A stretch of DNA of 64,000 nucleotides. Origin: Owenweeksia sp. (lineage in GTDB: Bacteria > Bacteroidota > Bacteroidia > Flavobacteriales > Schleiferiaceae). Under the pieces are notes generated by a model. It saw only the letters and a list, made by a program, of their open reading frames with translations. It searched no databases and was not told the origin of the DNA. Positions 29,689 through 39,119 of this stretch are shown in pieces. Position 1 is the stretch's first letter. The number at the start of each line of letters is the position of its first letter. The DNA is taken from the NCBI GenBank assembly GCA_028285465.1, contig JANQPD010000044.1:47736-111735 (forward strand). Reading direction: 5' to 3'. The translations under genes and the position numbers were made by a program.

Positions 29689-29772
29689 GCCCAGGTGGTG
29701 GAATTGGTAGACACGCCATCTTGAGGGGGTGGTGGCCGCAAGGCCGTGCAGGTTCAAGTCCTGTCCTGGGCA
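29689..29772 (+). tRNA. tRNA-Leu (anticodon GAG)
   Basis: An 84-base class II tRNA. The acceptor GCCCAGG pairs with CCTGGGC and the anticodon stem CCATC/GGTGG holds loop TTGAGGG (anticodon GAG). The long variable arm contains GGCCGCAAGGCC, and the T arm is CAGG-TTCAAGT-CCTG. CCA is not encoded. Confidence 0.96.
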
Positions 29773-29785
29773 CAACGTTTTTCTT

Positions 29786-30055
29786 TTGAGCACCGTATAC
29801 GCCATAGCAAGCTTGGAAAGAAACTACATTTATGTGGGTATGACCTCGCACCTAGGTAATCGCCTGAAACGTCATAACAAGGGTTATGAGAAAACTACGA
29901 AACCTTACAGACCTTTCGTGCTCATTTACACGGAAAACTATTCCAACCGAAAAGAAGCCAGGAGCAGGGAAAAATACTGGAAGTCAGGCATCGGAAAAGA
30001 AAAGCTAAGAGCTATGAGAGAACAAGGCCGTGCAGGCCTGTCTGCCGACAGGTAA
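29786..30055 (+). CDS. GIY-YIG domain protein abutting tRNA-Leu
   Basis: A small (about 89 residues) UvrC/Slx1-type GIY-YIG nuclease domain. STVYAIASLERNYIYVGMT carries the two strands, followed by basic LGNRLKRHN and the catalytic Glu region SNRKEARSREKYWKSG. Homologues are very common in Bacteroidota, but their role is unsettled. The open frame runs back into tRNA-Leu. I place the start at TTG 29786, 13 bases after the tRNA, because the domain begins there; a start inside the tRNA is unlikely. The last codons run into a palindrome, so the gene may travel with a small repeat. Confidence 0.8.
   Translation: MSTVYAIASLERNYIYVGMTSHLGNRLKRHNKGYEKTTKPYRPFVLIYTENYSNRKEARSREKYWKSGIGKEKLRAMREQGRAGLSADR
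30036..30051. repeat. REP-like palindrome at the 3' end of the GIY-YIG gene
   Basis: CCTGTCTGCCGACAGG: 6-bp arms around TGCC, inside the last codons of the gene. A related core, CCTGCCGGCAGG, occurs at 62055-62066. Confidence 0.55.
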
Positions 30056-30180
30056 ACCTATCTAACGATAGCTAAACCGACTTGTATCTTTGGGGCTTGA
30101 TTTCATCCGGCTATTTTTCGTCAGGGCTTTTCAAGTACAGGGCTTTGGAATTACTTATTAGGTGGCTATCACCGCATTTT

Positions 30181-31179
30181 TTAGTCCTCGCTGTCCCATT
30201 CTATTCTTTTCTTCAGGTTTTCAACCTGCTTGAAGAACTGGCTAAAAAAACGATTGCGTATTCCTGCCGATGCCGTTCTGAGGAGGATGGCTTTCTTTTT
30301 TTGGTCATTATACCAATTCAAGGCCCTTGCGCAAAATGCTTCATTTTCCGTCTGCATAAAATTAATGCTGGCATAGGGGATAAAACCTATATGCTTGTTG
30401 CGAACCCTGGCAATGGCATTGTTCTCGGCTAATAAATAGCTACTCGAGTACAGGTTAAAATGCCCCGCCGGAAAATCCTCCCGGTAGCCGTTTACGGTGG
30501 CCTCGTGCAGATTCTCTAATACCTCTGATAACTCATGGCACAGTTGAAAAGCGGTTTCTTTAGTAATGCTGCCCGCCTCATAATAATCTCTGATCTGCTC
30601 AAGGACATTCTCCAAACTGGATTCTTTCCAGATTTCCGTAGAGGATATTTCAGCATATGCTTTACCCACCTTCATACCTAAAGCCACCGTCTCATCATCT
30701 ATCCTATTAAACTGGAAATTGCCCTGGTCTAAAAGCGTATGGCTTTCTGCCCCCCCCAGCCACACAAATGCCTTAAAGCGGCAAAGGATTGGATGGGAAA
30801 GGAAATAAAATATGGGAAGATCGCGCGCTGTCCAAAACAGCTCGACATCTTCCATTCTTTTGAGCATTCGAAGCGACGAAAGGGTATTGCTGAAGTACTC
30901 TCGTACCTTTTCAATTGAGTTTATATAGGGATGCAGCTTGAACATGACCATTTCCCTCTGGTCCTGATTCAGCATTACATCCAGGGATATATGGAGCTCC
31001 TGGGCCAATTTCGCTACTTGCGGCCAGGTAAATTGTGTTTCACCGCTTATCCTTCTGTAGGCATTGGATTTTTTAATCCCCAATGAATTGACCAGGTATT
31101 TGGCCAGTTGTTGATTGGGAGGTACCCGTTTTTCGACCTCTTGAAGAAAAAGTTGTTGAAAGTCTGCTTGCTTCTCCAT
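30181..31179 (-). CDS. Helix-turn-helix protein, putative regulator
   Basis: A 332-residue protein. Residues about 12-75 (NQQLAKYLVNSLGIKKSNAYRRISGETQFTWPQVAKLAQEL) read as an XRE-like helix-turn-helix. The remainder is helical and ends in a very basic tail (KKRIEWDSED). I recognise the architecture from Bacteroidota genomes but not a named family. The ATG at 31179 is chosen over an upstream start because the longer version would add a spurious hydrophobic N-terminus. It is transcribed away from the 1709-residue gene, and a regulatory link between them is possible but unproven. Confidence 0.7.
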   Translation of the reverse strand: MEKQADFQQLFLQEVEKRVPPNQQLAKYLVNSLGIKKSNAYRRISGETQFTWPQVAKLAQELHISLDVMLNQDQREMVMFKLHPYINSIEKVREYFSNTLSSLRMLKRMEDVELFWTARDLPIFYFLSHPILCRFKAFVWLGGAESHTLLDQGNFQFNRIDDETVALGMKVGKAYAEISSTEIWKESSLENVLEQIRDYYEAGSITKETAFQLCHELSEVLENLHEATVNGYREDFPAGHFNLYSSSYLLAENNAIARVRNKHIGFIPYASINFMQTENEAFCARALNWYNDQKKKAILLRTASAGIRNRFFSQFFKQVENLKKRIEWDSED

Positions 31180-31357
31180 TTTTTTCAAAAAAAGTTTTCC
31201 GCTTTGCGCGACAAGTAAAAGAAAAGATTGAAAAAAAGTCGCGAAAAACACAACTATGCACGTCTTACTCCAGGTAGGAATTGCTCCAATCGGGAAAAGG
31301 CGATCAAAAGACCTTAAAAGTAACGAATATCGGGAATTTCATGATTTTCATGCGCCA

Positions 31358-31365
31358 TACATTTG
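31358..31365 (+). promoter_or_regulatory. Possible -7 promoter element for the 1709-residue gene
   Basis: TACATTTG matches TAnnTTTG exactly in the 325-base gap before the gene. The -33 region is not convincing, and the start codon is 211 bases away, so a long leader would be needed. No other feature was seen in this gap. Confidence 0.4.
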
Positions 31366-31576
31366 TGTACAACAGTACGCTACCCTGACGAATTCTTAGC
31401 GTTAACCGCTTGTTATCAATAGAGTACAAATTCGTTTTTTATCACTAAGAAGGAGGCTTTTGGCTCCTGGCTATAGCAAACAAAAACCATTAAAGTGAAG
31501 CAAATCAGCCTAAGGCTTAACACGATCAGGGTGGTACTGTACAGCCAATACAGTAATCAATAAAACACTTTTTAAG

Positions 31577-34500
31577 ATGAAACGCAAAGCCACACTTTTT
31601 AGCCTGTTTATGCTCTTTGGCTTCATGCTCAAGGCGCAAATGACCTTATATGATAGCTTGAAGGCCCGGTATGACAGCCTACAGCCCTATGTTCAAACTG
31701 GATTGCTGGCTGATCGCAATCCCCAGGCACCTCTGATTATCAATGCTCACTCCAACCCTCTCAAGTTAAATGGGATTAATGATACAACCATTAGTGCCTC
31801 GATGTGGAGAAGCCTACACATGTATCTCTACCACATGGCTTACGATACGACTGCACTTAACTTCCATCCCTCGACTTATGAGTTGCATTTTGATATGGCT
31901 ATGTATGGACAAAGCAGGGCAGGTTTGAGTATGAATCAGCTCTTGGCCCTATATCCAAAAACAGATATTGTGCTGGGACTGATCGACCGGGAGTTTAACA
32001 TGATCACATCTGAAGCCTGGGACAGTGCTTATATCAGAATTGACACCCTAAGCAATCGGTATTTTCTCAATGCCGGCACGATCCATATAAATGATACGGT
32101 CTTCTTAGATACCGTCAATTATTCCACACACCCGGATAGTATTATTGTTGTGGACACTACTTATTACGTAGACCCCAATATCATTGCTTCCAGGTCTTTT
32201 TCAACCCATCGAAGTATTGTCCTGGGAGCGTTGCATTCTCAAGCCTTTGCTACGGGTAGCAATCCTACGGTTCAGTTTTACATACCCAGCTCTTTTTTGA
32301 TGGAACTACCCGGAGTTGGAGCGACCTATGAGATCGACTTTGATGATGGTCTCGGCTTTCGTCCCTGGCCCTCAGATAGTATTAGCATCAGCTACACCAG
32401 TTACGGGGAAAAAAATATCGTGATCCGTACTCCCAACAACGGGCCTCATGCAGATACCTATCCTTATTTGATATCCACCACGAAAATAAGTGTAACGGAA
32501 CTGGTGCATGGCCCTCCCGATGACCGGATTTCTTTGCCGAGCCCTCTGATAGACTCGTGTACGATAGATTATAGCGACTATGGTTCAGGGGAAGGTATAG
32601 GTTTTGTAAAATACCGATACAATGCCGGACCTAACCCAGGTTTGCACAAGCCGGTAATCATTTTAGAAGGTTTTGAGAGTGCTATGACAAAAAGTTCAAT
32701 ACATGATCATGGCAACGCTTTTGGCTTTGGAGCCTTAAACTGGTATACCTTATCTACAGGTGATTTTGGCGGGGCGGCTCCTCAACTGAAACAATTCCCG
32801 GACATGATGGATTCCTTACGAAGCTCAGGATATGATATCATCTTGCTGGACTTCTATACCAACCGTACTACGATCCAACAAAACGGCAATTTATTTATCA
32901 ATCTGGTTCGCTATGTCAACAACCAACTCAAGGCCAATGGAAGTCATGAGGAAATTGTGGTTATTGGCCCGAGTATGGGAGGCTTGATCTCTCGATGGGG
33001 CCTGCGCAAGATGGAACTGGAAGGGTGTTGCCACAATACACGTCTGTTCTGTTCCATGTCTGCTCCTCATCAGGGGGCCAATATTCCTTTGGGTCTTCAG
33101 GAGTTTTTACATGATTTGGGTTATGACTTCAATCTTGATGGAATGACAGACCCGGCTAAAAAGCTCTATGATGAAGCCTTGAACAGCCCTGTTAGTCACC
33201 AGATGCTGGTGTATCACCGCAATCCGGCAGCAGCAGCCATCAGAGCGGCTTTTGTGCATGAATTGGATAGTATGGGCTTTCCGAAAAGTTGTCGATTAGT
33301 AGGTATGACCAATGGCAGTGCGGAAGGTAGAGGACAGCAGCAGAACAACGAAGAATTGACTGGTAACTTCCTGATGGGTGGAGATATGCTGGTATCACTA
33401 AAAGAAAAACTCCATGCACCTTTAGCATTGCATGATTTTTTCGCTCCTGCATTAGGGCTGATTGATTATATAACAGGGCAAAATACGACTACAAATCACC
33501 CTTGGACTATTGGTTATGCCGAAGCTTATGCGATTAACAATTCTAATGGGACCCCTTCCACACAACTAATCCTTGAAAGGGGGGATAATCTCGATGACAA
33601 CTTAAATAGGTGGTACCAGCATTTAACTGTTTATGGCGTAGGTTTGGGTGCTCTAGTTTTAAACGATCTCGTCCATGAAATTGCCAAAGTTCCATTTGTG
33701 GGTTTTGGCTGTCTCCCCTGTCCGGTTATTACTGGTTTAAGGTGGGCTTCGTACTTTACTATTAGCGCTACATTTGCGGCTATTTTAGTCACAAAATGGC
33801 TCCACAATGAGGCAGTCAATTATAATTATACCAATCACTATCGCTATGTAAACAACTACCCTACATTATCCTATGATAATGCCCCGGGAGACTATACTAA
33901 CAGCCAGCAAGACATATTTGATGCCAGTGATGGTGTTGTTAGAGTCTCCTTTGGACACCACACCTTTATCCCTACAGTAAGTGCCTTGGCCATTGATACG
34001 ACTGACCTTTTCATCAACATTCAGGATCATAAGGATCTTTTAATTCAAACAGGGAAAATTCCTTTTGAGTTTGTATACTTCAATGAAGTAGGTAAAGCAA
34101 AGATTAGTGTTAATCAAGCACATCTACAAATCACTGATGATAATATCAGTTACATCATGAAGATCCTTAGAATGACCGATAACCCTATTCAAGGTCCACA
34201 AAATGGACAGCCATTGGTGTTGAGTAATTACTATAACTATGGTGAGCCCAAGCAAGCTGATGCTCCGGCCCGCATATTGAAGAGCACACGTATTGTCAAC
34301 CAGGGACTTTTGCATGTGAACCACTATGGAAAAGTGGGTTACTTGACTTCCCCTTATGATTCTACACAAGCCGGATCTTCCTTCCAGGTAGAAACCTTCA
34401 ATGCTCCTTGCGGGGGCGCTCATGTGGAGATCGAGAACGGAGGGCAAATGATCTTAGGCGGAACCGGACAGAATTTTAATAGGGCTGAGGCGATTTTTCA

Positions 34501-36706
34501 CAGCAATAGCATTTTAGAAATTTACGACGGAGGCAAACTGACCATTCATGACCTAAGTCGCTTGCTGATTGAAGACGGAGCCCAGCTGGTTATCCATCCC
34601 GGAGCTATTATTGAATTGTTAGGCAACAGTGCAGTTCTGGAAATTGCAGGCAAAATAGTTTTGAAGGACAATGCGAATTTCACCTTCACAGGCGATGGCA
34701 TGATCCGTCTTGACCAGCAAGTGACTAACGCGAATAAAGCACAGTATTGGGATATTGGACTCAACAGCTCTATGACCCTTGAAGGTGCCGGGAAGCAGGA
34801 CGTTGTTTTAGAGGTCGTTCAATCGGCTCTTATCCCTCAAGCTTTGGATTCCATTGTTTTGAAAAAAGGAAAAGTCCTGATCCGAAAAGACCAACGGTTT
34901 AACATCTTTTCAGGAGTGGTATTTGACTCGGTGGATGTTACGGCTTCGGATACAGCACACCTTCACAGCGGAGTTCGATTACATGGCCAGCAAAAAGCCC
35001 GGATCGATCATAGCGATTTCAGTTATGGGAAATACGGTATTCAAGCACTGCTTTTAAATCAGCAGTACCCTATCACGATTACCAATAGCACCTTTAGCAA
35101 CAACACAACGGGCCTTCATACCCGAGGTAAGCAAGTCACGCTGGAAAACAGTTCAGTAACCCATAACTCCAGCATTGGGTGGTGGGCACAAGATATGGAT
35201 GGCTACAGCGCTACAATCGGATCGCAATTCGAGCATAATTTTATGCAGGGTATTTCATTTAACGGCCAGCAAGGTTCCACGATCTATCTCAATGACGTAA
35301 ATGCCGATCATAACTACAAAGGTGTGGAAACGAATGGAGCCGATGTAGAAGCGGTGTGTTCCCATTTCGATAATAATGGGCATATAGGATTGTATGTGCA
35401 CGATGGAGACATATTTATTGGTGGGCAGTCCGGGAATTCATTCCAGAACAACACCTACGGAATCTATATTGACAATGTGGCGAATCTGGCTATTGCGGAT
35501 GGAGTGAATAATTTCGTTGGTTCTACTACATATATTGCCGGGGATTTTTCAGTACAGGCTACTTCCTACCTCCATTATAACAGCACAACCCAACAGTATC
35601 TATTGGACGTAAAGGACAACAATATGCCGAGCACAGGAAGTGGTTTTGTTCCGGTAGATGTTTACTTAAGTGGCAATCAGTTGAACCTGCAAAACTGGAG
35701 TCCCTATAACCCAATCGGGAATCTGATGACCTCGTGCGACATGACTTCCTCGGCAGTCAACCTACCTCAGCTATTTTTTAGCAATAGTACGGATATAACG
35801 GTAGTAGTCGGAAACCCCGGAGACGGAGGAGGCACAGAGCGCAGGATGAATGACGCCATTGTATTGGCCACCGATCAAATGAGTAATAATGCAACCGGTG
35901 AGATAGTAAATGACCTGAAAGCGTTGGACATCTTTGATGAGATATTTACGCAAGTCCACGCTAACGAAAACTGGCCATCCCTGTCAGCCGATGAGAGCCT
36001 CATGTTACAACTTGCTTACTATTATGCGCAGATTGCACTTAGCAACGCCTACAAATACGAAGCCCTGAGCCTCAACCGGGCAGGAACTAATGACCCGGAT
36101 CCCTATGTCAGTGCTTTAATTAATGAAGCGAACAGAAGGTTGTCTCATCTGGATAGCGGTGAGGATTACGATGCATATTTTGAATTGGAGCTAAGCATCG
36201 CTCACTTATATCGCCTTGGTGAGTATTATACACAAGCCCTGGAGCAGTTGAGTGAGATGAGTAGGCTGTTTTCAGGAAATGAATCAAGTATTATCGACTA
36301 TTGGGATTGTGTGTGCAAGGCTGAAAAAGATCTCCTGCTCGAACACATTACAGCAGAGCAATTCTTATCACAATCTAACTACTGTTATAGGCTAGCTCCG
36401 TCTCATAAAAGGCAGCTGCTCCCTCCCGGCAGGGGTGTTTATGTGAAGAACAAAACAAAAGGCGATCATAGTTTATCCATCCTGATACATCCCAACCCCT
36501 CTGCCAGGAAGGCCTCAGCAATGTTTGACAAAGTGGGTAAAGGTGCCTCTATCCGCGTAATTACAAGCGCGGGAGATGTCTTGTTTGAAAAACCGCTGGT
36601 TGGAGGTAGCACCGAATTCATGTTGAGCGCCCCAAGCAGCGGTGTATACGTGGTTCAGTTGCTTTCCGGCTCCAATACGGCCAAGGCCAAATGGGTAGTT
36701 CAATAA
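31577..36706 (+). CDS. Secreted T9SS protein with esterase-like and beta-helix domains
   Basis: A 1709-residue exported protein with a signal peptide (about 1-21, ending LKAQ). An alpha/beta-hydrolase domain spans about residues 355-560, with IILEGFESAM as the first strand, LLDFYTNRTTIQQNG and the nucleophile elbow IGPSMGGL (Ser466). It resembles lipase/PGAP1-like esterases. From about residue 900 on, short repeats of strands (NFNRAEAIFHSNSILEI, LTIHDLSRLLIEDGAQL, ITITNSTFSNNTTGLHTRG) indicate a right-handed parallel beta-helix. The C-terminus (LIHPNPSARKA to the end) is a T9SS type A sorting domain. A surface lipid or polymer esterase is inferred. It has its own terminator. Confidence 0.87.
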   Translation: MKRKATLFSLFMLFGFMLKAQMTLYDSLKARYDSLQPYVQTGLLADRNPQAPLIINAHSNPLKLNGINDTTISASMWRSLHMYLYHMAYDTTALNFHPSTYELHFDMAMYGQSRAGLSMNQLLALYPKTDIVLGLIDREFNMITSEAWDSAYIRIDTLSNRYFLNAGTIHINDTVFLDTVNYSTHPDSIIVVDTTYYVDPNIIASRSFSTHRSIVLGALHSQAFATGSNPTVQFYIPSSFLMELPGVGATYEIDFDDGLGFRPWPSDSISISYTSYGEKNIVIRTPNNGPHADTYPYLISTTKISVTELVHGPPDDRISLPSPLIDSCTIDYSDYGSGEGIGFVKYRYNAGPNPGLHKPVIILEGFESAMTKSSIHDHGNAFGFGALNWYTLSTGDFGGAAPQLKQFPDMMDSLRSSGYDIILLDFYTNRTTIQQNGNLFINLVRYVNNQLKANGSHEEIVVIGPSMGGLISRWGLRKMELEGCCHNTRLFCSMSAPHQGANIPLGLQEFLHDLGYDFNLDGMTDPAKKLYDEALNSPVSHQMLVYHRNPAAAAIRAAFVHELDSMGFPKSCRLVGMTNGSAEGRGQQQNNEELTGNFLMGGDMLVSLKEKLHAPLALHDFFAPALGLIDYITGQNTTTNHPWTIGYAEAYAINNSNGTPSTQLILERGDNLDDNLNRWYQHLTVYGVGLGALVLNDLVHEIAKVPFVGFGCLPCPVITGLRWASYFTISATFAAILVTKWLHNEAVNYNYTNHYRYVNNYPTLSYDNAPGDYTNSQQDIFDASDGVVRVSFGHHTFIPTVSALAIDTTDLFINIQDHKDLLIQTGKIPFEFVYFNEVGKAKISVNQAHLQITDDNISYIMKILRMTDNPIQGPQNGQPLVLSNYYNYGEPKQADAPARILKSTRIVNQGLLHVNHYGKVGYLTSPYDSTQAGSSFQVETFNAPCGGAHVEIENGGQMILGGTGQNFNRAEAIFHSNSILEIYDGGKLTIHDLSRLLIEDGAQLVIHPGAIIELLGNSAVLEIAGKIVLKDNANFTFTGDGMIRLDQQVTNANKAQYWDIGLNSSMTLEGAGKQDVVLEVVQSALIPQALDSIVLKKGKVLIRKDQRFNIFSGVVFDSVDVTASDTAHLHSGVRLHGQQKARIDHSDFSYGKYGIQALLLNQQYPITITNSTFSNNTTGLHTRGKQVTLENSSVTHNSSIGWWAQDMDGYSATIGSQFEHNFMQGISFNGQQGSTIYLNDVNADHNYKGVETNGADVEAVCSHFDNNGHIGLYVHDGDIFIGGQSGNSFQNNTYGIYIDNVANLAIADGVNNFVGSTTYIAGDFSVQATSYLHYNSTTQQYLLDVKDNNMPSTGSGFVPVDVYLSGNQLNLQNWSPYNPIGNLMTSCDMTSSAVNLPQLFFSNSTDITVVVGNPGDGGGTERRMNDAIVLATDQMSNNATGEIVNDLKALDIFDEIFTQVHANENWPSLSADESLMLQLAYYYAQIALSNAYKYEALSLNRAGTNDPDPYVSALINEANRRLSHLDSGEDYDAYFELELSIAHLYRLGEYYTQALEQLSEMSRLFSGNESSIIDYWDCVCKAEKDLLLEHITAEQFLSQSNYCYRLAPSHKRQLLPPGRGVYVKNKTKGDHSLSILIHPNPSARKASAMFDKVGKGASIRVITSAGDVLFEKPLVGGSTEFMLSAPSSGVYVVQLLSGSNTAKAKWVVQ

Positions 36707-36722
36707 GCCCTGCTGGATTTTT

Positions 36723-36756
36723 AAGTACCGGGGGCGTCTGCCCCGGTACTTTTTTG
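36723..36756 (+). terminator. Intrinsic terminator of the 1709-residue gene
   Basis: 11-bp stem AAGTACCGGGG / CCCCGGTACTT with a 7-base loop and a T-run. Confidence 0.9.
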
Positions 36757-37295
36757 AACTGACCTGATTCCCGGACGCTATAGAAAAGTATAAGGACCAA
36801 AACCATTCGGAGCAAAAGCCAGCATAAAGAATTTGGAGTGGGCTGTTCAAAACAATATGATGCCATACACAGCCTACGTAAAACGACAAAACCTTACATT
36901 TTATTTGCGCTTCTTTATACCTAGGGTTGGACTAACCTAAGCAAAGCCGGCATATAGGAAAACACGCCGGCAAGCGGGTTATCTATGGGCTCAAAACAAA
37001 AACCCGATGCATAACGGTCTTTCTTTTGTTGCATAAGCCCCGTGTGAAAGCCAGTCACCAATGCAGTGCAACCCTTTGTATGGTGCCTGCCCTCCCGCGC
37101 GCACATTCTCCCAAACCCCGCAAGCCCCGTTAGTGCGCCTAAGAAGAATTTTACATACCTGTTTACATGCATCTTCTAGGAAGAATATGCCTCGGTATCA
37201 GGATAGAACAATTTATGCCGTAAACATCCAAAACTTTAACATTTGGCTATACTTTTAAGGCTTACTTTTCACCATTAATAATTAAATCTGTTCTA
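36757..37295. other. Intergenic region without a supported gene
   Basis: About 540 bases. Short ORFs exist on both strands but none has a recognisable domain. An 83-codon minus-strand ORF (37172-36921) could be a remnant. No repeat of note was seen. Confidence 0.4.
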
Positions 37296-38279
37296 ATGAA
37301 AAAAATCACTTCATTGATCCTCTCAGGATCAATGCTTTTCCTGATTTCCTGTCAGAAAAATGCAGAAAAACAAGCAGCAAAAGACTTTACGGTTACGGCC
37401 ATTCCTAAATCAGGAGATGGTGCGGATAGTAAGATTTTGCGCTTTACCAGTTGGGAAGCTTACGACAACACCCTCGAAAATCTGCAAAACGCAGTGGAGG
37501 ATCACGAAACCGGCTTCCTGGATCAATACCCGGATAACATCACCGATGAAGAGCTGGATGACATCGAGGATGCAGTAGGGCACGATGAAAATGCTCCTTT
37601 GCGTGAATTTGAGGTCACGCATGGTTTTACTTCTCTATTGGGTGGCTTCTTAGATGCGGAAGAAGACTGGCTGAACAACGATGAACTGGACGAAGAAAAT
37701 GTACCTGAAGATGGGTTCCACGGCTTAAGCGAGGAAGAACTAACCCTGGTAAACGAACATGGTGCCCTTATTGTTGGCACTACGATCTACGTGTTCAGGA
37801 ATGAGGCCTTGCACGAATTTCCTAACCTGGATTACAATGCGTACAATGCCTTTGTAGGCGGTACTTCGGATCCGGATGTGGTTGAGATAGCCAAGACCAT
37901 GGGGAGTTGTAAAGCCTGGAAGTCTAAAAAGGCATTTAGCTATTATGGCAACCGCAGGATCCAAAGAAGGATCCGGTTCCACAATTACCCGCACAAAGGC
38001 GTAACAAAAGCCCGGATAAAATCTTACCGAAAAAGAAGGGGCAGATGGCGCTTATCCAGGGCGAAAATTGGCGCGGCCAGTGACAACTATTACGTAAACA
38101 AAGATTGCAGCTGGCCGGTAGCCGCTTTCTGGGATTCATGGAGAGTTAGAAACCGTAGAAAGCGTTTGAATAACTTTGGGGCACATTATGCCCCTATCAT
38201 TATGCGGGTTAATAAAAATGATGTATTGGGCAATTACAGGCTCTACAACAATTACTCGAGTTTATCTTTAACGTGGTAA
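37296..38279 (+). CDS. Lipoprotein of unknown function with acidic and basic halves
   Basis: A 327-residue predicted lipoprotein: MKKITSLILSGSMLFLISC gives a lipobox at Cys19. I do not recognise a domain. Residues about 60-160 are strongly acidic (DITDEELDDIEDAVGHDENAP and similar). About 205-290 are strongly basic (RRIQRRIRFHNYP, SYRKRRGRWRLSRAK, RVRNRRKRLNN). The charge split suggests self-association or binding of a polyanion by the C-terminal half, which is inference. The following gene may start inside its last codons or 12 bases downstream, so they are probably cotranscribed. Confidence 0.75.
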   Translation: MKKITSLILSGSMLFLISCQKNAEKQAAKDFTVTAIPKSGDGADSKILRFTSWEAYDNTLENLQNAVEDHETGFLDQYPDNITDEELDDIEDAVGHDENAPLREFEVTHGFTSLLGGFLDAEEDWLNNDELDEENVPEDGFHGLSEEELTLVNEHGALIVGTTIYVFRNEALHEFPNLDYNAYNAFVGGTSDPDVVEIAKTMGSCKAWKSKKAFSYYGNRRIQRRIRFHNYPHKGVTKARIKSYRKRRGRWRLSRAKIGAASDNYYVNKDCSWPVAAFWDSWRVRNRRKRLNNFGAHYAPIIMRVNKNDVLGNYRLYNNYSSLSLTW

Positions 38280-38290
38280 TACATAAACGG

Positions 38291-39070
38291 ATGGTTTTCG
38301 CGGCAAGTATTTTACTTGCCGCGTGCTATCCCTTTCAGGCGCATGGCCAGGATTTCCAGGACTTGAATGCATACAGCCGCCTCTCGGTAGGGCTCAAGGC
38401 AAACCTCTTTTACAAAGGCACTACCGAAACCCTCAGCGGCAACTACCCCGTTCAAAGCAAGCATATGTTCAGCGGGCAGTTGGGCCTGGAATATGCCCTG
38501 TTCCCGGCAGATCAATGGGACCTGAAAGTAGGCGCTTATATAGGCATCCCCCCGGTGCATCACCTGGAAGTGTTTTTTTCCAGGGAAGATATTTACCCCG
38601 ATTACCCTTATGATGAGGAGGTTCCTTTGGTGACCTATGGCTTTTACTCCCTCAACCTTCCCCTTGTGTTTACTTACAAAACCCGCTTAAAACAAAACCT
38701 GCTTTTGTCTTTTGGCGCCGGTTTTCAATATATGTACATGCCCTCCGGTTACATAGACTATTCCGTGAACTTCGGAGACACGCAAACGCAGCAGGAAAAA
38801 CAGGTGTTTACCCTGGAAGCGGAAAGCTCGGATGCCGGCCATTACAGCGGGGCGCTTCTTTCCGTTGGGACCTGCTACCTGACCGCTTACGGCCTGTTTG
38901 AATGCAGTTTGGAACTGATGGGCGCTTTTCAACCTCTTTTTACCGGGGAGTACCGCGTGTTCAATTTGCGCAACGCACCGGACAGCCACGGCCGCTATTC
39001 CCTTAGCGGGCACTACCTGGGCCTGAACCTCAAGTACAGCTGGAAGAAAAAAACGCGCAGCCCGTTTTAA
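38291..39070 (+). CDS. Putative outer-membrane beta-barrel protein
   Basis: A 259-residue exported protein with signal peptide MVFAASILLAACYPFQAHGQ. The mature part alternates polar and hydrophobic residues (LSVGLKANLFYKG, FSGQLGLEYALF, LLLSFGAGFQYMYMP, YLGLNLKYSWKKK), as in small Bacteroidota outer-membrane barrels. It has no catalytic motif. A GTG at 38273 overlapping the previous gene is an alternative start. The first codons contain an 11-bp perfect hairpin (38299-38323). Confidence 0.72.
   Translation: MVFAASILLAACYPFQAHGQDFQDLNAYSRLSVGLKANLFYKGTTETLSGNYPVQSKHMFSGQLGLEYALFPADQWDLKVGAYIGIPPVHHLEVFFSREDIYPDYPYDEEVPLVTYGFYSLNLPLVFTYKTRLKQNLLLSFGAGFQYMYMPSGYIDYSVNFGDTQTQQEKQVFTLEAESSDAGHYSGALLSVGTCYLTAYGLFECSLELMGAFQPLFTGEYRVFNLRNAPDSHGRYSLSGHYLGLNLKYSWKKKTRSPF
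38299..38323 (+). promoter_or_regulatory. Perfect hairpin in the first codons of the barrel gene
   Basis: CGCGGCAAGTA / TACTTGCCGCG with loop TTT, 20 bases after the stop of the lipoprotein gene and within codons 3-11 of the next. No T-run follows, so it is not a standard terminator; it could limit translation or protect the upstream mRNA end. Confidence 0.45.
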
Positions 39071-39119
39071 AGACGGGGCGTACCTTGCAGCTTCGGTCTT
39101 ACACCATACATTTCCCGGA

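Noticed and set aside
29729..29785. Start of the GIY-YIG gene inside tRNA-Leu
   Set aside because: The extra N-terminal residues would be a translation of the tRNA; the domain starts at the TTG after it.
36921..37172. 83-codon minus-strand ORF as a gene
   Set aside because: No domain or supporting context; composition looks random.
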